Assembly: GCF_030817535.1 (NCBI RefSeq) | Contig: NZ_JAUSZL010000002.1 | Coordinates: 496,001-560,000 of the forward strand | Reading direction: 5' to 3' | DNA length: 64,000 nt | Origin: Streptomyces sp. V3I8 | GTDB lineage: Bacteria; Actinomycetota; Actinomycetes; Streptomycetales; Streptomycetaceae | Shown here: positions 34,492 to 43,570 of the stretch, one piece after another | Numbering within the stretch: position 1 is the first letter of the stretch | Layout: each line of letters begins with the position of its first letter | Made by a program: the position numbers and the translations under genes | The notes under the pieces: generated by a model | What the model was told of the DNA's origin: nothing | What the model saw: the letters and a program-made list of their open reading frames with translations, nothing else | Databases searched by the model: none

Positions 34492-34619
34492 GCGCCGCAC
34501 GGGCCCCGCGGGAGGCGCGACCGGATCCGCGCGGACCCGCACCCGCCCCGCGATCCGGCACCACAGGTAGAGGCCGTCCCGGTCCGTTCAGCGGCTGACG
34601 CATCGAGGGGGTGCGGCAC

Positions 34620-34634
34620 TAGAGTGACACGGTG
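34620..34634 (+). promoter_or_regulatory. -10 element placing transcription start at the DUF1707 GTG
   Basis: TAGAGT (34620-34625) lies 6 nt before the GTG, and no ribosome site is visible. This spacing predicts a leaderless mRNA. Confidence 0.55.
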
Positions 34635-35177
34635 ACCTCTCTGTCGAAGGACGCACAGCCGCTGTTCGGTGAGGACGAGCGCGACGTCGCCGTGCGGCGC
34701 CTGCAGGACGCGTACGCCCAAGGGCACGTCCCGCACGAGGAGATGGACGTACTCCTCCACCGGGTGCTCACCGCCAGGACGCACGGCGAGCTGGCGTCGG
34801 CCCTGGCCGCGTTTCCTGCGGAGGACCCGGGCACCACGTCCACGATCGGCGCCGTCGCCGGACGGATCAAGCGGCGCGGCGCGTGGCGCGTCCCGCGGTT
34901 CCTCAAGGTCGAGTCCGCGATGGGCCGGGTCCATCTGAACCTGTCCCGGGCGGCCTTCGAGCATCCGGTGGTCGACATCGAGCTGCAGCTCGGCACCGGA
35001 CGGGCGAAGATCACGGTCCCCCGCGACGCGGTCGTCGACGTCGAGGGGGTGCGCACCACATGGAAGGACCTGCGCTACCGGCCCCCGCGGCACTCCCGGC
35101 CCGGCGGCGGGCCGAGGATCCGGATCTCGGGGGTCATGGGAATGGGACGGCTGCGCATCCGCCACGCGTGGCGTTGA
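34632..35177 (+). CDS. DUF1707 SHOCT-like domain protein
   Basis: 181 residues. The N-terminal DUF1707 module reads DERDVAVRRLQDAYAQGHVPHEEMDVLLHRVLTARTHGELASALA. A C-terminal beta-helical part (VESAMGRVHLNLSRAAFEHPVVDIELQLGTGRAKITVP) resembles the LiaF/DUF2154 sensor fold. No membrane segment is present, unlike many DUF1707 proteins. The likely role is envelope-stress related or as a regulatory adaptor, by analogy only. The GTG start is supported by the -10 element immediately upstream. Confidence 0.82.
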   Translation: MTSLSKDAQPLFGEDERDVAVRRLQDAYAQGHVPHEEMDVLLHRVLTARTHGELASALAAFPAEDPGTTSTIGAVAGRIKRRGAWRVPRFLKVESAMGRVHLNLSRAAFEHPVVDIELQLGTGRAKITVPRDAVVDVEGVRTTWKDLRYRPPRHSRPGGGPRIRISGVMGMGRLRIRHAWR

Positions 35178-35293
35178 GCCGGTCCACGGACAACCGCCCC
35201 GACAGGCCCCGCTCATGCGCACCCTGCTCCGAGGACGCCCCGAACCCCGGATGCGCGTTCGAGTGACCGGGGTGGGCGACCGGGGCGGACGGT

Positions 35294-35758
35294 TCAGGCC
35301 GTGGTGGCCCGGGTCCGCTCGCGGCCGCGATCGCGGTCCCGGTCCTTGTCGCGGTCCTTGTCCCGGTCCCGGTTCAGGCGCTTGCGGAGTGTCTGGGCGA
35401 ACTCCTCGGCCTCCGTCAGTTGCGTGCGGAGCCTTTCCACCTGCCAGAGGGCGTGCTGCTCGTACTCGCGGACGCGCAGCAGCAGGGACTGCCGTTCGTA
35501 CGCCGTCAGACCGTCGTCGGAGTCGAGACGGTCGGTGAGGGCCAGCAGCTCACGCATCTGGTCCAGGCTGAAGTCGAGTGGCTGCATACGGCGGATGGCC
35601 TTCAGCCGGGCGACGTCCTCCCTGGTGTAGAGGCGGAAACCGCCCGCGGAACAGGCGGAGGGGGTGACCAGGCCGGTCGCCTCGTAGTACCGGATCGTGC
35701 GCAGCGCCAGCTCCGTGCGTGCGCCGACCTCGCCGATCTGCATGTGCTCGCTGCTCAT
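35294..35758 (-). CDS. MerR-family transcriptional regulator
   Basis: 154 residues. The winged-helix start is MQIGEVGARTELALRTIRYYEATGLV, with RLYTREDVARLKAIRRM and a dimerisation coiled coil (about residues 85-125). The C-terminal tail is a charged repeat of Arg-Asp-Lys (RDRDKDRDKDRDRDRGRER) encoded by a GTCCCGGTCCTTGTCGCG-type repeat. No Cys pair for metal or redox sensing is visible, so the ligand is unknown. It is divergent from the SulP transporter, and a partial dyad typical of MerR promoters lies upstream. Confidence 0.87.
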   Translation of the reverse strand: MSSEHMQIGEVGARTELALRTIRYYEATGLVTPSACSAGGFRLYTREDVARLKAIRRMQPLDFSLDQMRELLALTDRLDSDDGLTAYERQSLLLRVREYEQHALWQVERLRTQLTEAEEFAQTLRKRLNRDRDKDRDKDRDRDRGRERTRATTA

Positions 35759-35828
35759 TCGGACGCCCTACCTCGTCTGTCTCGTCTGTGTCCGTCGCCC
35801 GGGCCATGGGGCGGCCGACGTCGATCGC

Positions 35829-35846
35829 TACCGTGACGTCGAGGTA
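35829..35846. promoter_or_regulatory. MerR-type dyad TACCGTGACGTCGAGGTA
   Basis: Fourteen of 18 positions are symmetric (TACC, GACGTC, GGTA). It sits 71-88 bp upstream of the MerR start within the 318-bp MerR/SulP gap. That gap otherwise holds only low-complexity GC-rich DNA and CT-rich runs. Confidence 0.4.
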
Positions 35847-36076
35847 AAGTATGTGATCATCAGGTCGGCTCCATGTCGTTCCCACTCCGTGGTACGGAAG
35901 AAATGTTCCCGTGGCCGCCGACCGTGCCGGGGCGACGACGACGACGCGTCGGGCCGGGCCGGGTGAAGGACGACGTCCGCGGGAGAGAGCGTGCGCATAC
36001 GCAGGGCGTTCGGCGCCGCCGTCTGTCCGCCGTGATCGCGAACGTGTCCGCGGCCGTCCGCGTCTGAAGGGCGCCG

Positions 36077-37714
36077 GTGTGCCGCCCGGACACCACCCCC
36101 TCCGCCTCCCTCTCCCCCTCTGCCACTTTTCCGCCACGCCAGGGTGATGCCGGGCGTGCCCGAGCACGACAGGTTCCTTTCTTGCCCACGCCCGTTCCGT
36201 CCCCACCGCCCCCGCTGTCCCCGCTGTCCCCGCTCGCGCGGTTGCGCGGTCTGCGTCCCGACTGGCTCTCCGACCCGAAGGTCTGGCGCACCGAGATGCT
36301 GGCCGGCCTGGTGGTCGCGCTCGCGCTGATCCCCGAGGCGATCTCGTTCTCGATCATCGCCGGGGTCGACCCGGCGATCGGACTGTTCGCGTCCTTCACC
36401 ATGGCCGTGACCATCTCCGTCGTCGGCGGACGCCGGGCGATGATCTCCGCCGCCACCGGAGCCGTGGCGCTGGTCATCGCCCCGCTCAACCGCGAGCACG
36501 GCCTGGGTCACCTGGTCGCCGCGGTCATCCTGGCCGGTGTCTTCCAGATCGCGCTCGGCGCGCTCGGCGTCGCGAAGCTGATGCGGTTCGTGCCCCGCAG
36601 CGTGATGGTCGGCTTCGTCAACGCCCTCGCCGTCCTCATCTTCATGGCCCAGGTCCCCGAGATGCACGACGTGCCCTGGCCCGTCTATCCACTGATCGCC
36701 GGCGGGCTCGCCCTCATGGTGTTCTTCCCGAGGATCACCACCGTGGTCCCGGCCCCGCTGGTGTCCATCGTCATCCTCACCGTCGTCACCGTCGCCGCCG
36801 GGATCGCCGTGCCGACGGTCGGGGACAAGGGCGAGCTGCCGTCCTCCCTGCCGGTGCCGGGCCTGCCCGACGTGCCGTTCACCCTGGACACCCTGACGAC
36901 CGTCGCCCCCTACGCGTTCGCCATGGCGCTGGTCGGCCTGATGGAGTCGCTGATGACGGCCAAGCTGGTCGACGAGATCACCGACACCCATTCCTCCAAG
37001 ACCCGCGAGTCGATCGGGCAGGGCATCGCCAACATCGTGACCGGGTTCTTCGGCGGTATGGGCGGCTGCGCCATGATCGGTCAGACGATGATCAACGTGA
37101 AGGTCTCCGGCGCCCGCACCCGCCTGTCCACCTTCCTGGCCGGCGTGTTCCTGATGGTGCTGTGCATCGTCTTCGGCCCGGTCGTCTCCGACATTCCGAT
37201 GGCCGCCCTGGTCGCCGTCATGGTCATGGTGTCCTTCGCGACCTTCGACTGGCATTCCGTCGCGCCCAAGACGCTCAGGCGGATGCCCGTCGGCGAGATC
37301 GCCGTCATGGTCGTCACCGTCGCCTGCGTGGTCGCCACCGGCAATCTCGCCATCGGCGTCGTCGTCGGCTCCGTCACCGCGATGGTCATCTTCGCCAGGC
37401 GCGTCGCCCATCTGGCCGAGGTCACCCCGGTCACCGACCCGGACGGCGGCCGGGTCGTCTACCGCGTCACCGGTGAGCTGTTCTTCGCCTCCTCCAACGA
37501 CCTGGTCGGCCAGTTCCGCTACGCCGCCGATCCCGACAGGGTCGTCATCGACCTGACCGCCGCGCATATCTGGGACGCCTCGTCCGTCGCGGCCCTGGAC
37601 GCCGTCGAGACCAAGTACGCGCAGCGGGGCAAGACGGTGGAGATCATCGGCCTGAACGAGCCGAGTGCCCGGATCCACGGGAAGCTCAGCGGAGAGCTGG
37701 GCGGCGGGCACTGA
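36077..37714 (+). CDS. SulP-family anion transporter with STAS domain
   Basis: 545 residues if the GTG at 36077 (GAAGGG upstream) is used. The first about 50 residues are Pro/Ser-rich, and a later start is possible. Transport signatures are [35 protein letters not shown] and the long 10-14 segment core. The STAS domain occupies about residues 440-540 ([43 protein letters not shown]). Relatives move sulfate, bicarbonate or dicarboxylates through the plasma membrane. The Ser in DASSV is the usual STAS phosphoacceptor position. The gene is divergent from MerR, which may control it. Confidence 0.87.
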   Translation: MCRPDTTPSASLSPSATFPPRQGDAGRARARQVPFLPTPVPSPPPPLSPLSPLARLRGLRPDWLSDPKVWRTEMLAGLVVALALIPEAISFSIIAGVDPAIGLFASFTMAVTISVVGGRRAMISAATGAVALVIAPLNREHGLGHLVAAVILAGVFQIALGALGVAKLMRFVPRSVMVGFVNALAVLIFMAQVPEMHDVPWPVYPLIAGGLALMVFFPRITTVVPAPLVSIVILTVVTVAAGIAVPTVGDKGELPSSLPVPGLPDVPFTLDTLTTVAPYAFAMALVGLMESLMTAKLVDEITDTHSSKTRESIGQGIANIVTGFFGGMGGCAMIGQTMINVKVSGARTRLSTFLAGVFLMVLCIVFGPVVSDIPMAALVAVMVMVSFATFDWHSVAPKTLRRMPVGEIAVMVVTVACVVATGNLAIGVVVGSVTAMVIFARRVAHLAEVTPVTDPDGGRVVYRVTGELFFASSNDLVGQFRYAADPDRVVIDLTAAHIWDASSVAALDAVETKYAQRGKTVEIIGLNEPSARIHGKLSGELGGGH

Positions 37715-37856
37715 CGGGCGGACGCCGTGGCGCCTGCCCGCCGATGCCCGCCGATGTTCGCCGAGGGGGGACGGAGGGACGGAGACCGGGGGGGACGGAG
37801 ACCGGGGGGACGGGGTGATTCGGTTCGTCCGTCGCCGCGGGCCGGTCGTGGCCGGT

Positions 37857-37877
37857 CGCGCAGTTCCCCGCGCCCCT
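37857..37877. repeat. Dispersed Streptomyces intergenic repeat GCGCAGTTCCCCGCGCCCC (copy 1)
   Basis: The block recurs at 43457-43478 (one base changed) and 43531-43552. All three copies are intergenic, beyond gene ends. The preceding 37770-37815 holds a direct repeat of GGACGGAGACCGGGGGG. Confidence 0.7.
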
Positions 37878-37918
37878 CGACGGGCCTCCCCACGACCCCC
37901 GCGGGAGGACGGCGGCCG

Positions 37919-38755
37919 TCAGCCCTTCACCGCTCCCGCCGTGAGTCCCTGGACGATGTGGCGGCTGGCGAAGGCGAACAGCAGCATCGTGGGCAGGATG
38001 GTGAGCACCGCGGCCGCGGACATCGAGCCCCAGTCGATGTTGAAGCTGCTGATGAAGCCGTTCAGGGCGGTCGGCACGGTCTTGTTGCTGTCGCTGTTCA
38101 TCAGCGTCACCGACAGGAACAGCTCGTTCCAGCAGTTGACGAAGTTGAAGATGAAGGCCGCCACGATCCCGGGCCGCATCACCGGCAGCAGCACCCGGAA
38201 CAGCGCCCCGAACCGGGACAGGCCGTCGATCATGGCGGCCTCCTCCAGCGCGTCCGGGATGTTCTCGAAGAAGCCCCGGAGCATCACCGTGCAGAACGGG
38301 ATGCAGACGGCGATGTAGACGAGGATCAGCCCGAGCCGGTTGTCGACCATCTTGAGGTCGGTCATCAGCAGGTACAGCGGCCCCAGCGCGATGAACGTCG
38401 GGATCATCTGGGTCACCAGGGCCGCCATCAGCAGCGCGGACTTGGTGCGGAACTCGAAGCGGGCCAGCACGTACGCCGAGAGCATCGAGATGACGGTGGC
38501 GACCGCGGCCGCCACGGTGGCGATGATGAGGCTGTTGGTGAGGTAGACCCCGAAGTCGGCCTTGCCGAACAGCCCGCTGTAGTTCTCCAGCGAGAAGTGC
38601 TCGGGCCAGTAGGCGATCGGGAAGGCGAAGATGTCGCCCGGCGCCTTCAGCGACGTGATGGTGATCCAGTAGAGGGGGAAGACGGTGAAGAGCAGCCACA
38701 GCCCCAGAAAGGTGAACTTGGTGACCCGGCCCGCCGTGGACTCCTTGCCGATCAC
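37919..38755 (-). CDS. Carbohydrate-type ABC transporter permease (MalG-like)
   Basis: 278 residues with six membrane segments. The EAA loop that docks the ATPase is EEAAMIDGLSRFGALFRVLLPVMRPG. The start GTG 38755 overlaps the stop of the partner permease (GTGA). It ends the operon; no ATP-binding subunit is encoded here, so a shared MsiK-type ATPase elsewhere is expected, as is usual in Streptomyces. With its partner it forms the membrane channel for the solute bound by the lipoprotein encoded upstream. Confidence 0.9.
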   Translation of the reverse strand: MIGKESTAGRVTKFTFLGLWLLFTVFPLYWITITSLKAPGDIFAFPIAYWPEHFSLENYSGLFGKADFGVYLTNSLIIATVAAAVATVISMLSAYVLARFEFRTKSALLMAALVTQMIPTFIALGPLYLLMTDLKMVDNRLGLILVYIAVCIPFCTVMLRGFFENIPDALEEAAMIDGLSRFGALFRVLLPVMRPGIVAAFIFNFVNCWNELFLSVTLMNSDSNKTVPTALNGFISSFNIDWGSMSAAAVLTILPTMLLFAFASRHIVQGLTAGAVKG

Positions 38756-39747
38756 GGCTTCACCTCTCGCTTCTCGCGCGTGGCCAGGAGGAAGAAGGTC
38801 GCGAACACCAGCAGGGTGGCGACGACGATGAGCCCGAGCGCGGACGCCCTGCCGTAGTCGCCCTGCTGCGTGATCTTGATCATCCAGGTGGTCACGATGT
38901 GCGTCTCGTTGTTCGGTCCGCCGCCGGTCATCCCGAAGATCAGGTCGGGGAAGTTGAAGATCCAGATGATGCGCAGCAGCACGGTCAGGGCGAGCGTGAC
39001 CCTGATGTACGGAATGGTGATCTGGAACAGCGTGCGCACCTTGCCGGCGCCGTCGAGCGCCGAGGCCTCGTACAGCTCCTCGGGGATGGACTGCAGTGCG
39101 GCCAGGATCATGATCGTGAAGAAGGTGACCCCGTACCAGACGTTGGCGACCACGACGGCGAACATCGCCGTCTTCGGGTCGGCCAGCCAGGCCACCGGTT
39201 CGTCGATCAGGCCGACCTTCTGGAGCAGGTCGTTGACGACACCGAACTCGCTGTTGAACATCCAGCGGAACAGGATGCCGATGAGGAACCCGGAGATCGC
39301 CCAGGGGAAGAAGACGAGCGCCTGGTAGAGACCCCGGAAGCGGAACCTGCGGCGCAGCCACAGGGCCAGGGCGAAGCCGATCACCAGCTGGGGCACGATC
39401 GAGCCGAACACCCAGATCGCGGTGTTGCTCAGCACGGTGCCCCAGGCGGGGTCGGCGAAGACGTCGTGGAAGTTCTTCAGCCCCACCCAGGACGTGTCGG
39501 TCAGGTCGGACAGATTCCAGTGGCGGAAGGCCATCTGACTGCCGGCGATCATCGGGTAGTACGTGAAGACCGCCACGAAGATCGCGGCCGGAGCCATGAA
39601 GACCGTGATGAGGAAACCGCGCCTGGCGGTGAACTCCGGCTTGCGGCGGCCCTGCTGCGCCTTGCGGACGGGCCGGGCGCCCCCGTTGCCGGAGGCCCCC
39701 GCCGCTGCCGTCCTCTTCGGTTCCGTCGTTTCGGACGCGGTGGGCAT
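38752..39747 (-). CDS. Carbohydrate-type ABC transporter permease (MalF-like)
   Basis: 331 residues. A charged Ala/Lys-rich N-terminus of about 45 residues is followed by six membrane segments. The EAA loop is YEASALDGAGKVRTLFQITIPYIR. The ATG at 39747 begins 2 nt after the stop of the binding-protein gene. It is translationally coupled to the MalG-like gene. The family imports oligosaccharides, polyols or amino sugars. Confidence 0.9.
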   Translation of the reverse strand: MPTASETTEPKRTAAAGASGNGGARPVRKAQQGRRKPEFTARRGFLITVFMAPAAIFVAVFTYYPMIAGSQMAFRHWNLSDLTDTSWVGLKNFHDVFADPAWGTVLSNTAIWVFGSIVPQLVIGFALALWLRRRFRFRGLYQALVFFPWAISGFLIGILFRWMFNSEFGVVNDLLQKVGLIDEPVAWLADPKTAMFAVVVANVWYGVTFFTIMILAALQSIPEELYEASALDGAGKVRTLFQITIPYIRVTLALTVLLRIIWIFNFPDLIFGMTGGGPNNETHIVTTWMIKITQQGDYGRASALGLIVVATLLVFATFFLLATREKREVKP

Positions 39748-39749
39748 GG

Positions 39750-41054
39750 CTAGTTCTCCTGCTGCCGCTTCTCGGTCCAGTACGCGTCCCAGCCGGCCAG
39801 CAGTTCCTTGGGCGACGTCTTGCCGAGCACCATCTTCTGGATGTCGGCGTCGGCCTTCTGCTGCCACTCGGCCCACCAGGAGACCCCGCGCGGCTGGCTG
39901 ACGTTGAGGTAGGTGTCCGGGTTCTCCGTCATGGTGACGTAGCTGGACCACGGACCGGTCTTGTAGAACGGGTCCTCGGCGGCCGACTTGAGGATCGGCA
40001 CCAGGCTGTTCTTCTTGGTGAAGCTCGTCGACGCCTCGCCCTCGGAGAGGAACTCGACCAGCTTGACGGCCTCCTTCTTGTGCTTGCTGCCCTTCGCGAC
40101 GCCCCAGCCGGCGGTGGCCAGCGGCTGTACGGTCTTGCCGCTCGGGCCCGCCACCAGCGGGGCGGTGCTCCACTGGTCCTTCTTGATGGACTTGGACTCC
40201 GAGACGGTGGCGATCACCTCGGGGTCCTGCAGCAGGAAGGCCGTGGAGCCGTTGGAGAAGCCCTCGACCATCTCGGGATAGCCCCAGGAGACGGACGACT
40301 TGGGGGACGCCTCCTTGAAGAGCTTGAGATAGGTCTGCATGGCGTCCAGCGCCTCCGGCGCGGAGAAGATCGTCTTGCCGTCCTTCAGCTTGAAGCCGTC
40401 GGCGGGGTCGATCTCGTCGGCGACGTACGCCTCGATGACGGCGGTGGCGTTGCCCTGGGCGTTGGCCCCGCCGCGGAAGGCGTACCCGTAGCGGCGCTTG
40501 GCGGGGTCGTGGATGGCGGAGGCCTGTTCGAGGAGTTCGTCCCAGCTGGCCGGCGGCTTGTCGAAACCGGCCTCCTTGATCAGGTCGGTGCGGTAGAAGA
40601 CGCTCAGGCCGTAGAAGCCGTACGGGACGAAGTACGTCTTGCCGTCGGCGTCCTGGGAGGCCTTGACGGCGTTCTCCGTCATCGCATCCCAGCCCTTCCA
40701 GGGCGTGAGGTCCTTCTTCATGTCGTAGATCCAGCCGTTGTTCGACCAGGGTCCGACGGTGGTGTCCCGCACTTCGAGGGTGTCGACCCCGCTGCCGGAC
40801 TGGAGCATCTGCTGGATCTTCTGGTCGGCCTGCTCGGTGGGCGGCGAGATCAGGTTGACCTTGATCTTGGGGTTCTGCTTCTGGAAGTCCGCTATGAGGC
40901 CCTTGATCAGGTCCGTGCGGGCGGGGTTGGTCAGGCTCTCGACCATGTTGAGGGTGACCGTGCCGTCGGCCTGTGAGCCGCTCATGCTGCTGCAGCCGGT
41001 CAGGACCATCGTGGCGGCGGTGCCGAGGGCGAGAGCTGCCGTCCTTCTTCTCAT
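39750..41054 (-). CDS. ABC transporter solute-binding lipoprotein (SBP family 1)
   Basis: 434 residues. The lipobox is LTGCSS near residue 20. The mature protein has the MalE-like two-lobe fold: NLISPPTEQADQKIQQMLQSGSGVDTLEVRDT in lobe 1, PYGFYGLSVFYRTDLIKEAGF and PASWDELLEQA around the hinge. The end AWWAEWQ-type segment (VSWWAEWQQKADADIQKMV) is typical. It captures the substrate outside the membrane. The gene is followed by both permeases and preceded (101 bp) by the PLP enzyme gene. The ligand is not predictable; the PLP neighbour hints at an amino or amidated compound. Confidence 0.9.
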   Translation of the reverse strand: MRRRTAALALGTAATMVLTGCSSMSGSQADGTVTLNMVESLTNPARTDLIKGLIADFQKQNPKIKVNLISPPTEQADQKIQQMLQSGSGVDTLEVRDTTVGPWSNNGWIYDMKKDLTPWKGWDAMTENAVKASQDADGKTYFVPYGFYGLSVFYRTDLIKEAGFDKPPASWDELLEQASAIHDPAKRRYGYAFRGGANAQGNATAVIEAYVADEIDPADGFKLKDGKTIFSAPEALDAMQTYLKLFKEASPKSSVSWGYPEMVEGFSNGSTAFLLQDPEVIATVSESKSIKKDQWSTAPLVAGPSGKTVQPLATAGWGVAKGSKHKKEAVKLVEFLSEGEASTSFTKKNSLVPILKSAAEDPFYKTGPWSSYVTMTENPDTYLNVSQPRGVSWWAEWQQKADADIQKMVLGKTSPKELLAGWDAYWTEKRQQEN

Positions 41055-41155
41055 CGTGCCGACCTTTCCTTTGGTACGGCCGCGGATCGGGCCGCTGGTA
41101 CGACCGCACTGGGTGCGGCTTCGGACGGGGCGTTGCCGTGCGGGCGCGGGTGCGC

Positions 41156-42397
41156 CTACGACGCGCCGGGGTGTTCCTGGGCCGCCCGGGCCCACCGGCC
41201 GAGAAGGGGGACGCAGTCCTCGGCGAAGTACTCGTAGTCGGAGGCGGTGTTGTAGACGTGCGCGGAGAGCCGCATGTAGCCGACACCGCCGAAACTGGTG
41301 AAGGCCGCTTCCACGCCCAGTTCGCGGGCCGCCCGGTCGCGCAGCGCGTCGGCCTCGACGCGGCTGCCGGCCAGGCCGTCGGGCAGCCGTACCAGCCGCA
41401 TGCCGGGGACGGGCATGCCCACGTCGACGGTGCCGGAGTCGCCGGTCAGTTCCGCGAAGGCCGCGCCGATGACGCGCTCGCCGTAGCCGGCCAGGTCGTC
41501 CATGTACCGGCGGGCGGTGTCCCAGCCCCAGGTGTCCTCGACGAAGTCCAGGGCCGTCGGGGCCGCCAGGTAGCCGGTGGCGTCGATCGTGCCCTGCTGG
41601 TCGAAGCGGTCGGGGTACGGATCGGCGGCGCCCCACGAGTCGATCAGGGGGTAGAGCTCCTCACGCAGCCCGCCACGGGCGACCAGTGCGGCGGTACCGC
41701 GTGGCGTGCAGCCCCACTTGTGCAGGTTGCCGACCCAGAAGTCGCAGGTCAGACCATCCAGCGGGGCCTCGATCAGGCCGGGGGCGTGGGCGGCGTCCAC
41801 GAGCAGGGGGACACCGCGCCGCCGGGCCTCCGCGCCGACCAGCTCCACCGGCAGCCTGCGGGCGGTCGCGGAGGTGATCTGGTCGAGGACGATCAGGTCC
41901 GTGTCGTCGTCGACCGCGGCGATCACGGCCTCGTACGCCTGCTCCTCGCTCGCCCCCAGGGGCACCCTGGCTGTACGCACCTCGCCGCCCCAGCGCCTGG
42001 CGAGCCTTTCGGCGCCCATGGTCACCGCGCCGTAGCCGTGGTCGGTGACGACGATCCCGCCGCCCCGGCGCCGCTGGAGCGAGGCGAACACGACACTGAT
42101 GCCCGCGCTCGCGTTCGGCACCAGGGCCAGATCGTCGGGGGCGACCCGCAGGAAGGCCGCGAGGTCGACCCGGGTGGCGGCGATCCGCTGCGGCAGCGCG
42201 GGGAACCACACCACCGGGGAGCTGTCCATCTCGGCACGGAACTCGCTCTGCCGCTCCTGCGCCACCAGCGGGACGGCCCCGAACGAGCCGTGGTTGAGGT
42301 GCTTCATGACGGGGTCCAGCGACCACGCCCGGGCGGCGGGCCGGCCGTCCGCCAGCAGCAAGGGGCGCGGGGCGGTGGTGACCTCGGTCTCGCTCAC
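41156..42397 (-). CDS. Class V aminotransferase, isopenicillin-N-epimerase-like
   Basis: 413 residues from GTG 42397 (GGAG 4 nt upstream); an ATG at 42409 is also in frame. KHLNHGSFGAVP and ALVPNASAGISVV bind the cofactor. The Schiff-base Lys is in FWVGNLHKWGCTPRGTAAL. This architecture matches the isopenicillin N epimerase / cysteine-desulfurase-like fold class, which carries out racemisation, lyase or aminotransfer reactions. It has no antibiotic genes nearby. Instead it heads the ABC importer operon, so a catabolic reaction on the imported compound is more likely. It is divergent from the GntR gene. Confidence 0.87.
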   Translation of the reverse strand: MSETEVTTAPRPLLLADGRPAARAWSLDPVMKHLNHGSFGAVPLVAQERQSEFRAEMDSSPVVWFPALPQRIAATRVDLAAFLRVAPDDLALVPNASAGISVVFASLQRRRGGGIVVTDHGYGAVTMGAERLARRWGGEVRTARVPLGASEEQAYEAVIAAVDDDTDLIVLDQITSATARRLPVELVGAEARRRGVPLLVDAAHAPGLIEAPLDGLTCDFWVGNLHKWGCTPRGTAALVARGGLREELYPLIDSWGAADPYPDRFDQQGTIDATGYLAAPTALDFVEDTWGWDTARRYMDDLAGYGERVIGAAFAELTGDSGTVDVGMPVPGMRLVRLPDGLAGSRVEADALRDRAARELGVEAAFTSFGGVGYMRLSAHVYNTASDYEYFAEDCVPLLGRWARAAQEHPGAS

Positions 42398-42543
42398 ATC
42401 ACTCCACATCTACCGAACCCGGGTGTCCGCCGACATCGGACTTCCTGTCTGCGGTCTGCAGACATCTAACGCCGAGCGGGACACGTATGATGACTCGGCA
42501 TCCTGCACGGCATTTTTGCGCCACGCAAGGGTTGTGCGGCAAC

Positions 42544-42590
42544 AGTCATCAGATGACTTTGAGTCGATACATCGGAGACATCTGATGACT
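42544..42590. promoter_or_regulatory. Two GntR-type operators AGTCATC-N-GATGACT
   Basis: Site 1 (42544-42558) is perfect over 15 bp. Site 2 (42576-42590) has one mismatch. Their centres are 32 bp apart, about three helical turns, suggesting cooperative binding. They lie 63-109 bp before the GntR start. A separate palindrome GTCTGCAGAC lies at 42454-42463, nearer the PLP gene. Confidence 0.7.
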
Positions 42591-42652
42591 ACGACTCGCT
42601 AGAGTGCCCGGGGGCCACGGCGACGCCGCCGGCCCGTCAGGGGAGGAATCGG

Positions 42653-43372
42653 ATGTCCGCAGTCGACAGGGCGTTCCACGGTCTGCGTCACATGATCGCG
42701 ACGGGCCGCCTCGGCCCGGGAGAGCGCATTCCGCCCGAGGCCGAGCTCGGCGAGGAACTCGGTGTCTCACGGGGTCCGCTGCGCGAGGCCGTACGCATGC
42801 TTTCGGCCTTGGGCGTCGTCGAACCGCGGCACGGTTCGGGCACGTTCGTGTCCCAGCTCAGGCCGGAGGACATCATCGGCAGCCTTTCGCTGACCCTGGA
42901 ACTCCTGCCGTTGCCGGGCCTGTTGGAGGTGTACGAGATCCGGCGGGTGCTGGAGGCGCATGTCGCCGCCAAGGCCGCCGCGCGCCGGAGCCCGGAGACG
43001 GTGGGGTCGCTCTTCTCGCTCATCGAGGCCATGGAGGCCACCGAGGACCCCACCGAGGCCTCGGAGCTGGACCACCGCTTCCACGCCGAGATCGCGCGGG
43101 CCGCCGAGAATCCGACCCTGGCCTCCCTGCTGGCGGTCTTCCGCGCCCGGTCCCGCAAGTACCAGGTCTTCACCCTGCCCGAGGGGCCTGAACTGCGCCG
43201 CAAGAGCGACGCGGACCACCGGGTGCTGGCCACCGCGATCGCCGACCGCGACCCCGGTGCCGCCGCGGGGGCGGCGGAGGCACATGTGACGCAGACGGAG
43301 CGGTGGTTGCGGGCCTTCATGCCGCCGGTGGAGGAGCGGGACGGGGAGGGGGCCGGCGCCGTCCCGCGGTGA
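42653..43372 (+). CDS. GntR-family regulator, FadR subfamily
   Basis: 239 residues. The winged helix is RHMIATGRLGPGERIPPEAELGEELGVSRGPLREAVRMLSALGVVEPRHGSGTFV. The all-helical FCD effector domain follows, with likely metal-ligand residues in ELDHRFHAEIARAAENP and HRVLATAIADRD, then AAEAHVTQTERWL. The start has GGAGGAATCGG just upstream. It probably controls the divergent PLP/ABC operon and itself through the paired 15-bp palindromes. FCD ligands are usually organic acids or sugar acids. Confidence 0.88.
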   Translation: MSAVDRAFHGLRHMIATGRLGPGERIPPEAELGEELGVSRGPLREAVRMLSALGVVEPRHGSGTFVSQLRPEDIIGSLSLTLELLPLPGLLEVYEIRRVLEAHVAAKAAARRSPETVGSLFSLIEAMEATEDPTEASELDHRFHAEIARAAENPTLASLLAVFRARSRKYQVFTLPEGPELRRKSDADHRVLATAIADRDPGAAAGAAEAHVTQTERWLRAFMPPVEERDGEGAGAVPR

Positions 43373-43456
43373 CGGATCCGGCCCGGGCCGAGGCTCGACC
43401 CGGGTCCCGTCGGTCCGGCCGGGTGGTCGGGGCGTCTGCGGGTGTGTGGGGGCTGG

Positions 43457-43552
43457 TTGCGCAGTTCACCGCGCCCCCGGGGGGGGCGGGGCCCGGCTCG
43501 TTCGTCGTCCGCGGGGGCGTCGTGGTTGCCCGCGCAGTTCCCCGCGCCCCTT
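43457..43552. repeat. Dispersed intergenic repeat, copies 2 and 3
   Basis: GCGCAGTTCACCGCGCCCCC (43459 onward) and GCGCAGTTCCCCGCGCCCCT (43532 onward) match the copy at 37857. They lie between GntR and LysR genes, which converge here. Confidence 0.7.
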
Positions 43553-43570
43553 CAGGAGCGGGGGGAACGC

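Noticed and set aside
35828..37711. 627-codon minus frame opposite SulP
   Set aside because: His/Asp/Gly-rich antisense composition; the sense strand encodes a full SulP-STAS protein.
41156..42409. Beta-lactam biosynthesis marker (isopenicillin N epimerase)
   Set aside because: No ACV synthetase, IPNS or other cephamycin genes; the neighbours are an ABC importer and a GntR regulator.
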